Positions 23,623-36,383 of a DNA stretch of 64,000 nucleotides are shown here, piece after piece (position 1 is the first letter of the stretch; each line of letters opens with the position of its first letter). Position numbers and translations under genes: made by a program. The notes under the pieces are model-generated. The model saw nothing but the letters and a program-made list of their open reading frames with translations. It did not search any database and was not told the DNA's origin. Source of the DNA: Kudoa neothunni (taxonomy: Eukaryota > Cnidaria); NCBI GenBank assembly GCA_964304625.1, contig OZ199840.1, forward strand, positions 5,642,001-5,706,000, read 5' to 3'.

Positions 23623-25640
23623 TCTTTTTTTAAAAACCAATTATAATCATCACTTCGCATTAAATTTCTCAGCTTCCGTGGTTTGATTATCGATTGCGCC
23701 AATGTATTTCTAATTGCTATGACGAGTTGAATGATTTTTAGTAATCTAACTAACACCCACTACATTGGATTCCAGGGATTTCAATATTGAATGAGTACAA
23801 TAGAGAATGGACGAGATAAGTAACTAATTTGGTTTAAAGGTCATGTAGTCATGTTATACCATAGTGACCTCGAATCTTACCAATATATATATATATAGAT
23901 AAATAGAACGGTTAATTAAAAAGATATTAGTATTTTTTACTTTATCTGATACTAGTGCGAAATGCCCAGCTTTTTCTAGTATCATGAATATTTTGGGTCG
24001 TAAAATAACTCTTAAAACCCATATAAAAAATACGCGTATACTTACAGTTAATTTATAGAGGATTATACTAAAAATATGTTAAAGTATCATCATTTTTAAA
24101 ATTGCGATTCACAAAATTAAAATTAAGGTCATTTTAGGAAGATTATTAAAATAGAAAAAATTATACAGCTAGGTGAAAATATAAAATAATTGATTTTTGT
24201 ATCTTAAATTGATATCTCTTTATTCGGGATAATGTGTACTACATTTATTACTAAAAACAGCTACGAATACTTTAAATATCAACCTAAATAGTTAAAATCT
24301 GTGGATCCTAACCTTTTTACTCCAATCGAATCCTTCCTTTTATGGTAACTTTTTTGTCATATTTTAAAAAGGCAACTCCATTATGTATACATATAATAAA
24401 AATACATTTTCTTGCATAATGGTTATGATTTCAAATATTTTAAATAATAAGTGTTTATCATTTGTGAACTAATTATTGATGTGTACATATGGAATTAATT
24501 TTATATTTACATATATTTGAAAATGTTGACATATTATTATAGAATTTTTTTTTATTTATAAAAATTAAACTCTTTATTATATTAATGATGATAATTTTTA
24601 AAATAATTATTTTACAAAAAATAAAATTTTATAACCAATTCGATAATATCGGCAATTAGCTAAAAAAATAATTAATTAATGATGAAAAAATATTTTTATA
24701 TATGATGAAAGAAATGATGAATACATTAACATTTGAAAATCGTTCATTAAGTGTCCCAATAATTTATAACATATAAGTCCCTTGTCAAAATTTTGCAACA
24801 CATTAAGTCATAAATAGTTTAAAAACGAACAATCGCTCATTAAGTCCCCTAATGACAATATCACTTCAAAATACTCGTTTAAATTTGAGTAGTATTTCTC
24901 CTAGTTTCTTTTAAATTAAAAAAATTTAATAATTTATTCAGTGGTATTATAAAAATGAATTTTATTTTTAAAGCACTAGTGGTAGACCAATAAGGGTTAA
25001 GTTATATTTTCTGTATCCAAATTAATGGCACAAAACCGTTAAGGCGACTTTTAATAAAACTTTTATTCATGTTTCTCGTGAAAATTACAATAACTACTTT
25101 ACATCAATTATTTAATAAATAGATATATCAGATTTTAAGTTATATTTTTTTCGTGTAAACAACTTAATTTTATGCAAATCCTACGTCCAACGTCATATTT
25201 AATAAATATAATTATTATTTAAAAAAAATAAAATTATGAATTTCCAATCGCAAAATTAGGAGTGCCTTTTTTATTATCGCGAATAGGAACAACAATATTT
25301 TCCAAAAAATATTTAAAATTTTATTATATTTTTCATTAATTTTTTTAGAAATTCTAGACTCAACTTGAGTCAATATTATTCTTATGTCGCCTTCACAATT
25401 ATATATCAAGTTGAGGGTTGAGCCTAAGTTGACTTGAATTCCGATCCTCCATTTTTTGTGATAATATGTCGTTGTTTATTGTAACGTTAATATACATATT
25501 GTTAAATAAAGTTATGGATTTTTAAATATATTATTTAAGATATATAATTGAATAAATCTGAAATTTTTCCAATGCAATTTCGTTATTAATTGTTAAAATT
25601 TCTCTCTCCATCTATATAAACAGTCTAGCTGGCGTATTAT
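23623..25640. other. Intergenic, very AT-rich, no gene seen
   Basis: No supportable exon. A weak tRNA-like stretch near 23830-23880 (TGACCTCGAATCTTACC resembling a B box) is followed by (TA)n, as in the SINE-like copy at 18847. Confidence 0.4.
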
Positions 25641-26395
25641 TCCTTGACGTTGATGTGTTTGATAAGCGTCATGGAACCTTCATGTAATAGCAGTAATCAT
25701 ATCCATAATTCAGATTTGAAAAGTGTTGTCTGAATGTAAAAGTTTGTGAATCTTAATTTCAATGACCTTTTAAGGATATTTGTCATTTTCATAGAAAATG
25801 AATTCATAATTAATCCGCCATTGAAATGAGGCCTATCTAGTTTTGCAACCAGATGCAAAGATTAGTATGGTATCACTAAAATGGGATTCTAAATGAGAGT
25901 AAATCTAGACATGTTAAAGTTTATGTCTGATCGAGTTTTAGTCTTTTTGCTTCAAGATCGGTAATGAAAACATTTTTATATTGGTCACCCTCATGGAAGT
26001 TTTCAAAGTGGTCACATAACGTTGCATCAAAGAAGCTATAATTGCTTAGTTATAGCATTACACAGCATACATTGTGAACACTAACTTCCATCGTCATCGG
26101 TTTCCATAGGGAACCCATACTCTTCTAACCATTTTCTCGTTTTTAACGCATATTTATAATAATTAGCAATGCTAAAAAAATAATGATTAATAGTTTAATT
26201 TTGAGATTTTTTACAAAAATATTATAGTCTAATAAAAGAGTTAATTTTTGTAAATATTATTTTATGTCAGCAATTGTTTTTGCAGTTAAATGAGTGGAGA
26301 AAAGTTACTTTGAATATTCTTGGACCTGTCAAATACTTTGTACAGAACGAGCAATAAAAATGTACTCGTCCGTTGAACCTCGCTTGGGAACCACT
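25640..26395 (-). mobile_element. Degenerate coding-like region, possibly a DNA transposon
   Basis: On the minus strand several separate stretches have coding composition: SNYSFFDATLCDHFENFHEG (about 26040-25920), an exon-like piece preceded by a TTTTTTTAG acceptor ending METDDDGS (about 26170-26088), and PHFNGGLIMNSFSMKMTN (about 25840-25780). They lie in different frames with stops between them. The right end, read on the minus strand, begins GTGGTTCCCAAGCGAGGTTC, which resembles hAT terminal repeats. No matching left end was found and the superfamily is a guess. Confidence 0.3.
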
Positions 26396-26399
26396 AATT

Positions 26400-27360
26400 T
26401 ATAAACTATTATCACCTTATGATCAAAATGATACAAACTTAAAATCTAAAATATTGATCAAGAAAAAACTGTAAAAATTAATTGTTGCTATTAGTTATTA
26501 TTTTATATTAGATATAACAAGTATTGAACCGATATTAAAATTATTTATTTTTTGAAACATAAAAAACCTTGAGCGTAAATTCTTAGTCAGAAGTATATAA
26601 ATATCGTTAGTTGATTATTTGAGAGTAAGTGAAGAAATATGTATTGTCAATAATGTATGAAATCTACACGTTGATAATGGTCTGTTGGTATTATTTTGAT
26701 TGAGAATAGAATATTTTATACAATTAGTTTCGTATAAATGAATTAATGAAATCTTAGATTATTTCTAATCATTAATCCAAAAATTATATTATATGTTCAA
26801 GCTACAATGTAACATCCAGTAATTATCAAATAATACTCACATTATATCAGATATAGACTCTAGAATTGATAAATTATATATATTATCAATTATAAGAATC
26901 CAATATAACCACATGTATTGAATAAATTTAACAGTAGAGTGAAATAATGCTATCACTTTCTTCTATTTTACTTATGTAGATTATAACTATAAACGAATTT
27001 TTAATACCAAAACATTTATATTGAATGCCAGTAAGATCATCATCCGTATTTTCACTAAGGATTATATTGAAAAATTTCATTAAAACATTTATATATTTCA
27101 CACGCGAATTGTTAGAAGGTTATTAAATAATTAATTTTACGTTATTAGATATATAATAGAAATAAAAAATCATATTCGACTATGCGTAAAAGATATATTG
27201 TTTGTTCTACATATTAATCTCATTTGGAAACTTTTTTGGAACCTTTATTTTATATATTTGGGATGTTATGTTCGAATGAGTGCATACGAATGTGATTCGC
27301 TCATATTTAAACCTTATTGTGCTGTTAATGAATGGGAATTAAGGGCAAGTCTATATCATG
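26400..27360. other. Intergenic, no gene seen
   Basis: AT-rich upstream region of the first Kunitz-family copy; no exon or repeat is supported. Confidence 0.4.
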
Positions 27361-27378
27361 TCGAACAAAGACGATATA
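27361..27378 (+). promoter_or_regulatory. Conserved upstream block of Kunitz copy A
   Basis: TCGAACAAAGACGATATA starts exactly 39 bases before the ATG. The same block at the same distance precedes copy B (33459) and copy C (36345, one insertion/deletion and one change). A shared promoter or 5' UTR element is inferred. Confidence 0.5.
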
Positions 27379-27399
27379 GCCCACAACGACTAACTTAAA

Positions 27400-28718
27400 A
27401 TGAGAACTCTATTGTCTATAATTCTCCTTTTCAGCTCACTTTATTTAGATCAACTTGCTAGTATTCATAAGCTTAATTATACAAATTAAATATATTATAG
27501 GAATAGCCTTCGCAGATTACTCATTAAATGAGGGAGTTTGTCCTCACGAAGCAGGACAAACAGTTGATACAACTTGCTTTAAATTTGACAGATGGTACAT
27601 TGATGCAGCCACTCGAGAGTGCAAACCATTCAAATATAAAGGATTTGGTGGAAACTTTAACAACTTTGCTACTGAGAAACAATGCAAAGATCATTGTATA
27701 TCTATTAATTTACACATATAGAATATAAATATAATTAGTCACTATTACTCCTAACGATAAAGCAAAGGGATGTTCAGAAGATGCTGCTAAGTCTGGGGAA
27801 TGTGGACCAACAACCGGTGTAACAAAATGGTCATATTACCCAGGGGAATCAAATGGAGAATGCAAATCATTTACATATAAAGGGTGTGGAGCAAGCAATA
27901 ATGTTTACGATAGCCAGGAAGAATGTGAGGGATATTGCAAAAGTAACAACTTTATATTGATGAATAAATGTATTTGTTTAATTTAGAGGAACATTCAGCG
28001 ATTAATAAATATGATTGTCATGTGAAGCCTGAGATAAACGATAGTAGCCCACAAACTGGTATAATAGCACACACGAAATATCGTCGTTGTGTATACGCGG
28101 CGGTTCAAAATGACAATCATAAGAATGCATGGAGTACAACCAACCCCAGGCCCCGAGGAGTCTTCAAATCATTCCAAGAGTGTGTGAAAACATGTTATCG
28201 TAGCTTATTAGAGAATAAATTAATCTTTATTTTAAAAATCTAGCAACTGAGGATAAAAAAATTCCAGCCTGTAGAACTAACACACCTCACATATTCCCTA
28301 AATCAGATTCAGCGTGGAAAAATAATAATGTGGTAGTTCGATATTATTACAATAAAGGCGAAAATAAATGCCACCGGATGGAGAGTTGGCCTGGAGAATT
28401 CAACCCAAATAACAATATTTTCGGGTCTAAGGATTTGTGTTTGAGTTATTGTGGAGGTAATAATTAAAATAATTGTTGAATATCAAATGAGATATTACAG
28501 GTGTAGACGAGGATTTTGAAACTGCTGAAAATATATGTGAGATGAGTGTTGAATCAGTATATGACGAAAAGAATGAAAATACCAAAGGAAATCTAAATGT
28601 AACGAGATATTATTATTCTCAATCAGACCAAACATGTACACCTTTTCAATATGGAGGCGTTGGAGGAAACGGAAACAACTTTTTAACAAATGCGGTTTGT
28701 GAAAAAGTGTGCAAATAA
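27400..28718 (+). CDS. Secreted five-domain Kunitz-like protein, copy A
   Basis: Exons 27400-27460, 27501-27695, 27739-27942, 27987-28199, 28244-28456 and 28501-28718 join in frame to 367 residues. Exon 1 encodes a signal peptide (MRTLLSIILLFSSLYL); each later exon encodes one Kunitz/BPTI-like domain and all introns are phase 1. Domain 2 has all six cysteines (GCSE...GECGPT...GECKSFTYKGCG...EECEGYC). Domain 1 has FKYKGFGGN where Cys38 should be, and domain 5 has FQYGGVGGN. Domains 3 and 4 lack both Cys14 and Cys38. At the domain 1-2 junction the only GT donor interrupts the last Cys codon and yields Phe. P1 in domain 2 is Gly, so trypsin-type inhibition is unlikely. Probably secreted; the partner is unknown. 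Confidence 0.9.
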
Positions 28719-31700
28719 CAACTCTAAATGTTATTGCATAAACGTTTGATATTGATATTTTAGAAAATGTCCAATTTATTAATACTATAATTTTGTCTTA
28801 TTAATTTACTTGTATTGTTTTATTGAGTATTTAAATAATTTAAAAAATTTTCAACAACTTTAATTAATGGGTGATTTATGGATATAGGATTATAATGGTA
28901 AAATTCGATTCATGATTTTTTAGGATTTACAGTTTATTTTTATCCAACATATATGATTCCAAAATAAATGCTTACAAGATTTAAATATATATAGTTGAGT
29001 ATCAGATTAAATTGTTTTTACGAAAATTAAGTTTACATCTTCAAATAAGACTGATTTTTATGGATTGAAATAATGTGGAATTCCTGGTAAAAAAATGATA
29101 ATTTATCATTTTGGTAGCGCATTTACCGACGATCCTATCCGTATAATAAAATATGCAATTAATGAGCTATTTTGCTAGATTATTTATAAAATAATCTTTA
29201 AAATACTCACTGGGTGGTTCTATTAGTAATAAACCAGGATTTTATCCTCAAATTTAGAATATACGAACGACCAACTTGAACATATTTATAAGGTAAATAA
29301 ATATTCAAAAATATTAGATGATGTTAATTATTGCAACTTCATTGTGATATTGAATCTAAAATTTTAAAATACATTTGCATAAAATGTATCATTACTTATA
29401 AATATAACCCTATAACAATATGTTAATGAGTAATCTTATGAATATTTTGTAATTCAACTGAAAAAAATGAGAATGTTCCTCACAATCGCATATACCCAAC
29501 TAAGGAATAAGAAAATTAAAAATGCAAAAGTTGTGAGTAAGTGTTTTTTTAATCCATAAATATAAAGAGAAAATTATATAATCAGAAAATATTTTTTATC
29601 CCCTTTTTAGAATTTTTATAATACGAAATATTTTTTATTTAACTCTATCACATCCATGGTGTATATAAACACATGTCCGAAATTTAAATATTATGAAAGA
29701 ATACTTAAAACTGAAGGATTTAAATATATACTATTTTATTATGTCATATCAATTGATTTTGCTCAAAAAAATTATATTATATATTTATAAATAGGAAAAG
29801 AAAGATTTTGAATATAAACCTATGGAAGACATTATTTAAATAGCATTGGTTTGATATTATAATAATTCTGACTGTTTGTCCACAATAAATAGATCGAAAT
29901 AATAGTATACTTATAAAGAAATATTTAAAACTTATATTTTTTAGTCAATATAAAAAATTATTTCATTAAAGGATATGCCAATTAATGGAAGTAGATAACC
30001 GATTTCACGCACTACGTTCGAGAGAAGAATAAGATATGTACAATTTCTCACGTCCGGTTATAAGTAGATTTTAGGGGCCAGAGCTGTTAAGAAAATTTAT
30101 TTGTTTAACGTTATCGAAACCATTTTTAAAAATAAAATTTTGTTATTTTATTAGTTAAGGTCAGCATAATACGCTGTTAATGAGAAAATCTATTAAATTA
30201 TCTATGAGAAAAATATTTTTTTAATTGGATTTGTTTCAATTCGTTTGAAGGAATCATGAGTATCGACTCATGTTCTGCTTTTAAAATAACATTTAGATTA
30301 TTTTTCTGCATCCTTTCAAATTATTTTAAACAATGCGACTATTCTAAATTCTCTAAATATTTAAGGGATGTTTTGGAGAGAGTTTAATTTCGTTTGAGTG
30401 ATTCACCCAGCCGCCTGGTAGGTCCGCGTCATGACGATAATATCCCAAAGGATTTATTGGAAAATAAAGGCATAAATAATCTAACTAATTACATTATTTG
30501 ACCATTTCGGATGCAAAAATAAACTCATTTAAATAAAGGGTTTTCATATGGCTACTACTTCTCGTTGATCATTTCAGTTGTTTCATTCACGGTCAAATCA
30601 CTACAAACGTTTTTCATTAATATCGACTAATAAATTGTCTTTCGATTCAAAAGAAATATCGTGAGCTGAGGCAGATCTTAGACAGGAAAATACTGCATTA
30701 AATAATTAAGTGTATATCTTGAAAAAATCATCAAGCTATTTGAATTAATCCCTAACTCCGAGATGTTTGGTAGGAGCTAGCTTTATTCCTCAATAGAAGA
30801 ACAAGGAATAAAGCGTGTAATTATCGTTCCTCTTATAGATGGATTTAAAGAATGAATGACTCTTTGATCAGACAGGTACAAAATCTTGTTTTGATTTTGG
30901 TGAAAAATACATATTTCACGTTAGAAGAATATTTGGAAACAAGAAGGTCGCATTATCTAACAGTAATAAAACATTTATAGTAGAGTTTCAAGATGTACCT
31001 TAAGAAAATACATCGAGTTATCCGAGTCCTTTTGTTAGAGTCGAATAAATGTTGGTAAACTTCTTAATATTTTAGAAAAAACAAGGGATTTTATTACGTC
31101 CGATTTGCCAATGGATCTTGCATAACGATAACATAATGATGCTTTCAATATTATTGTCAAACGATATTTTATAGACCCTCTCGGATGGATCACATAACGA
31201 TTATCTTAAAATAAATTTTTTTATATTTAGCAACCTGTTGTTGGCAGAAAAGGACCGGTTTCATCAATATTATGAGGGAAAATCCCTCTCAATTCTCTAC
31301 AAGTTTACATTTCCATTACGATGTAATTTCAAGATCAACGCCAACAGATACATCAGAGAAGTTAACTTTTAAGTAATTTACCATTTTTAAAACAATGAAG
31401 ATTTCCATTAATTGCAGTTAAATTAAATTTTAATCTCAAAAACTTATTTTTTTGAATGATAATGTTTGTGGTACTTACTCGACCCCTTTGCCCTGTATCT
31501 GATAATTCCATTTTGTTCCTCTTTAGTGAACGTATCATTTTCCCATAATCAAATATTGCATTTTATTTCAAAATATACCATCCTAATAAATTTGAAACAT
31601 CCCCCCTTTTTGCATTTACGTTAAGAGTTGTAATCGAAGTATGTTGAAAATGCTTAGTGATAGCGTCTTCTGAATCTTATGATGAAAATCTATGCGAATA

Positions 31701-33458
31701 TTTTGTGAAGTATTTCTGTTATATAAAGTAATTTTTATTTCTTTTATAAGATCTTTAACAGCCGACGCCACTGTCAAAAAACTTATTCCCAAAAAATATG
31801 CAGGAAGTGGCCAATCACGTGACGTCGGGTATATGTTTTTAAAAACTTTATATTTTTGTATATTATTAACATTGACTAAAATTTAAATGAATCATTATTG
31901 TATCAAAATTAAATATTTACACAAAATAGTCTTCTTTTAAAAAATGATTGACATTGGCTACCTATTGTATAATTTATCCTGTCGGTTTTGATTAATTATT
32001 TCAAAACTCATCCTTTTAAGTAAAAAATAGCCAAGAAATATACATGTTTTTAAATCTAACAATCGAATATCAAACTTTTTTATTTATGTTTTTCTTTGAA
32101 GTTAACTCTTCAACTTTCTAACAACCAGACAATAATAAATGGTCATTTTTAATGAAAATTCTTGTTTGAATCGTAATCGAAAATATCTACTTATTCATAT
32201 TAATAAAAAGGATTTTTGTAATCCAAACTTTAAAACTTCCTAAAAACCTCTAGGAAGTTATCCCCTCCCTATTTTTGCTGATATGAAAAATAGTGATATT
32301 TAGTTTTCTGCTGAAAACTATAGCATAAAGACAAAATTAATGATTGGAATAATTTATTAATATAATCATTAATCAACTGAAAAAAGGAGAAAATATCATA
32401 CTAATAGTGAAGGTATTATAAATCAACCAAAAGTTTGCTCCAAACCTATATATTTTTCATATTTTTTCGTTACATAAGACATGAGATCTAAAAATTTTGA
32501 TTACATGCACCTGATATGATCCATACTTAAAAATTGTTTTATATCTTGTTCAGTATAAAATAATATAATCAAAGGAATAAACTTGTTAATTTATTTGGAA
32601 ATTATCAAATCATATCAAGTTAATCTTATTCGTAAGAATTATTCTCAAATTATTTATGCAAGTTTAGCATCTGTCATGAATTGCAAGTAATTATTCTGTA
32701 TTTATCTTATTGAGCTACACAGATCAGAAGAATCGTGAATGTAATCATTTAGCTCTTTCACGCCACACCTGCAATTAAACGAACAGCCAAAAAATTTAAT
32801 TAAATAGGAGGAAAAATTATTTTCTATTTAACAATTGAAGTGCTTACTTTTAGATATACTAATAAAATATATGCTGGAGTATGAAATGAATAGAAGGTGG
32901 CATGGTTCAAACAGAAGTTATATCCATATTATTATTGACTATGTCAAATATTTTATATTATTTTAATATATATATATATATCGAGGTATTCCATTAAAAT
33001 CAATGCTGATGGTATAAGAAACCCCGATCGTTAATTAAAAATCAAAATTTTATGAGTGCTTTCAATAATTAATATGGAATATTAATCCAATGATGATCAC
33101 AATAATTCTACACTATTAATAGCTTTATAGACATTTGTATCTTTCAGTAATTCTTCAAATCATTATGTATCTTATGAAATAATAATTTTTATTATTTGTA
33201 TAGCTAACGTTACGAGGGTACATAAAAAATTCGCATCACCATAAATTGAAATCACGGAAAATAGATGAAAGTGTTTTATTAAACATATAAAAAAGTCATT
33301 AATTTCTTGCTATTGATTGAATGATTAAAATATCATTAATCTCGTTTTATATTAATTTCAAAAATTATATTTAAATTGGAATCAACCCAAGTGATTGAGT
33401 CGCGATTAAATCTTATTGATCTATTATTGAATTAATATTAATGATAGTCTGCATTAAA
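28719..33458. other. Long spacer between Kunitz copies A and B, no firm gene
   Basis: About 4.7 kb of AT-rich sequence. Scattered coding-like fragments near 30600-30700 (minus; SASAHDISFESKDNLL) and 31740-31840 (plus; an acceptor-like CTTTAACAG followed by KKLIPKKYAGSGQSRDVG) cannot be assigned. They may be old transposon pieces or isolated exons. From about 33200 the sequence is homologous to the region upstream of copy C. Confidence 0.4.
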
Positions 33459-33497
33459 TCGAACAAAGACGATATAACAAACAAGAACTAACTCATC

Positions 33498-34823
33498 ATG
33501 AGAACTTTATTGAATTTAATTTTCTTCTTCAGCTCACTTTATTTAAATAAACTTGATAGTATACTTAAACTTAATTATAAAAATTAAATGTATTATAGGA
33601 ATAGCCTTCACAGATTACTCATTAAATGTGGGAGTTTGTCCTAACAAAGCAGGACAAACAGATGATGCAGCTTGTTTTGAATTTGACAGATGGTACATAG
33701 ATGCAAGCGTTCCAGAATGCAAGTTATTCAAATATAAGGGATTCAGTGGAAACTTTAACAATTTTGCTACTGAAAAACATGCAAAGATCATTGTATTTCT
33801 ATTAATTTACACATTTAGCATATAAATATAATTAGTCACTATTACTCCTAACGATAAAGCAAAGGGAATGTTCAGAAACTCCATCTATTTCGGGTAAATG
33901 TGGGCCAACAACCGGTGTAACAAAATGGTCATATCACTCAGGAGATAAACAATGTAAAGAGTTCACATATAACGGGTGTGGAGCAAGCAATAATGTTTAC
34001 GATAGCCAGGAAGAATGTGAGGGATATTGCAAAAGTAACAACTTTATACTGATGAATAAACGAATAAGCGTAATTTAGAAGATCCTTCGGAGGTTAATGG
34101 ATATTGACTGCTATGTAAAGCCTGAGATAAATAATAATAGCCCACAAACTGGTAATAATAGCACACACGAAACATCGTCGTTGTGTATACGCGGCGGTTC
34201 AAAATGATGATAATAAGAATGCATGGACTGCAGCCCACCCCCCAGGCCTCGAGGAGTTTTCCAATCATTCCAAGAGTGTGTGAAAACATGTTATCGTAGC
34301 TTATTAGAGAATAAATTAATCTTTATTTTACAAATCTAGCAACTGAGGATAAAAAAATTCCAGCCTGTAGATCTAACACACCTAACATATTCCCTAAATC
34401 AGATTCAGCGTGGACAAATAATAATGTGGTAAGTTCGATATTATTACAATAAAGGCGAAAATAAATGCCATCGAATGGAGAGCTGGCCTGGAGAGTTCAA
34501 TCCAAATAACAATATATTCGGGTCTAAGGATTTATGTTTGAGTTATTGTGGAGGTAATAATTAAAATAATTGTTGAATATCAAATGAGATATTATAGTGT
34601 AGACGAGGATTTTGAAACTGCTGAAGATATATGCCAGATGGATGTCGCATCAGTATATGAGGCAAATGATGTTGAAAACAAAGGGAATTTAAACATAGCG
34701 AGATATTATTATTCAACTACAGAGCAAAAATGCAAAGAGTTTCAATATGGAGGGGTTGGAGGAAACGGAAACAACTTTTTAACAAATTCGATTTGTGAAC
34801 AAGTGTGTAATACTCCACTCTAA
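33498..34823 (+). pseudogene. Broken Kunitz-like gene, copy B
   Basis: A full-length relic of the same six-exon gene, with signal-peptide exon, five Kunitz-like domain exons and the same intron positions as copies A and C. It is closer to copy C than to A (nearly identical exon 2 and the same final residues). It looks broken, with a few breaks, and the high similarity to copy C indicates a recent duplication and recent decay. The last domain exon is still open to the normal stop. Confidence 0.75.
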
Positions 34824-36028
34824 CGACGAACTTTCATAATAAATAAGAGATATTTAAAATACGTATAATTTTTGGTTATCTTCCCACTACATATCTAGCT
34901 TTGGGAATTTTTTCTTTTGTGTTTTATAGTTATTATCTTGTTGTGGCAATCATGTCGTCCAATGGAACACACTGAAAAAAGTTTTCTAATTGACTAATAA
35001 ACAAGTTTATAACATTTTTCTAAAATACAAATATTACATATAATGTTTGAATATTGCTCGAAAATATTATTCGAATGTAAATTATAAGTTTTTAGTCTTA
35101 TATTGTATTTGGTGAGTGGATATATAACCCCTTTTTTAATTTTTTGGAAATAATAATTTTTCTAATATATCATTTTTGTAAGGTAAATAAAAAATATATA
35201 CGTCAAACATCATATTTATTATATTTCCTAACATTTTGTAGATGTAACTGTTTTATCGCAAAAGTCTTTTTCATCGTGTGTAAAGTTCATAAAATGATTA
35301 GAAAAATCGTTATATTTAAGTATATTTTCATTAATTTTTAATTTATTACTCCCGAATAGTTTTCTACAAACAGAAAAATATAACTCATCGTCTGTCTATA
35401 GTTCCTGCGATTAAGTTAAATTTTACTGATTATGTTGAAAATTAACGCAAACCAATAAATGTCTTAGGATTGCACAAGTCAAATTCAGTGCAATCTCCGT
35501 AATCATGCGAAATTTGATTTGATCTTTTTCAAATTATTAGTTCTATAATGCATATTCTATGGAATATTTCTTCAGGGATAAAAGACTCCAAATATGATAA
35601 TTCGTGTAAATATTTCCTGATATTATTATTTGGTTTTGTCCGTAACTATTTCGTTTTTTTAATTTAAAAATAATCCCATAGCGCGTATTGAAACCATTCA
35701 AACTTGTAATACTCTACTTTTGGTTTATATTTGGATTTGAAGTATGTGAAGCTTCGTTAGTATTTTCTCAAGTATTACTTCTTCATAGTTTTGAAAAAAG
35801 ATTGTAACATTTATTATCAAATAAAGTATCACGGCTGAAGTCGGAGAAATATGAATCATCACTATTGAGGCTACAAAAATTTTCGGGTCCATAAAATTGA
35901 AATATGTTATTAAATAGTCAAAAAGATGCGAACGCATACGATCTAGAAGAAGTATATATTGTTGAACACGAGTTATTGGGTAATGAAAATAACGTGGGTT
36001 CATTTGACCCCATGCGTGCCATAGAGGG
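34824..36028. other. Spacer between Kunitz copies B and C with a piggyBac-type end
   Basis: About 34830-34950 is homologous to the region just after copy C. The interval ends at 36028 with an inverted end (reverse complement CCCTCTATGGCACGCATGGG, then GTCAAATGAACCC) followed by TTAA, matching the ends of the piggyBac-like element at 4210-5362. The minus strand next to it is open for about 320 bases (35725-36045) but shows no transposase motif, so a non-autonomous relative is likely. Its other end was not found. Confidence 0.45.
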
Positions 36029-36383
36029 TTAAGTAATGTACTCAATAATTATATATCATATGAAAAAATAATGAATATTATTTTTACAGCTAACATTGTT
36101 TGGTTACATAAAATATTGGAATCACATTAAATTGAGATTCTAGAAAATAGATGAGAACGTTATTAAAAATGACATACTAATTCATGAATTTTTTGTTTAT
36201 TTATTGCATGAGTAAAATATCAATAATTTTTACTATATTGATTTGAAAAAGTTTGTTTAAACTGAATCATACGCAATTGATTCGGTCGTGATTAAATCTT
36301 ATTGACCTATTATTGAATGGGTATTACTGACAATCTTTACTAAATCGAACAAGAACGATATAACACACAAGGTCTAACTCATC

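Noticed and set aside
27696-27738. U12-type AT-AC intron in the Kunitz gene (ATATCTATT, TCCTAAC)
   Set aside because: The ATATC donor is not conserved in copy C and a GT-AG solution exists, although it costs a cysteine.
31692-31886. Single-exon gene between Kunitz copies A and B
   Set aside because: Only about 25 residues after an acceptor look coding; no partner exon or family match was found.
35725-36045. A 106-codon minus-strand open frame as a gene
   Set aside because: It starts inside a piggyBac-type terminal repeat, has no domain signature, and composition fits AT-rich chance.
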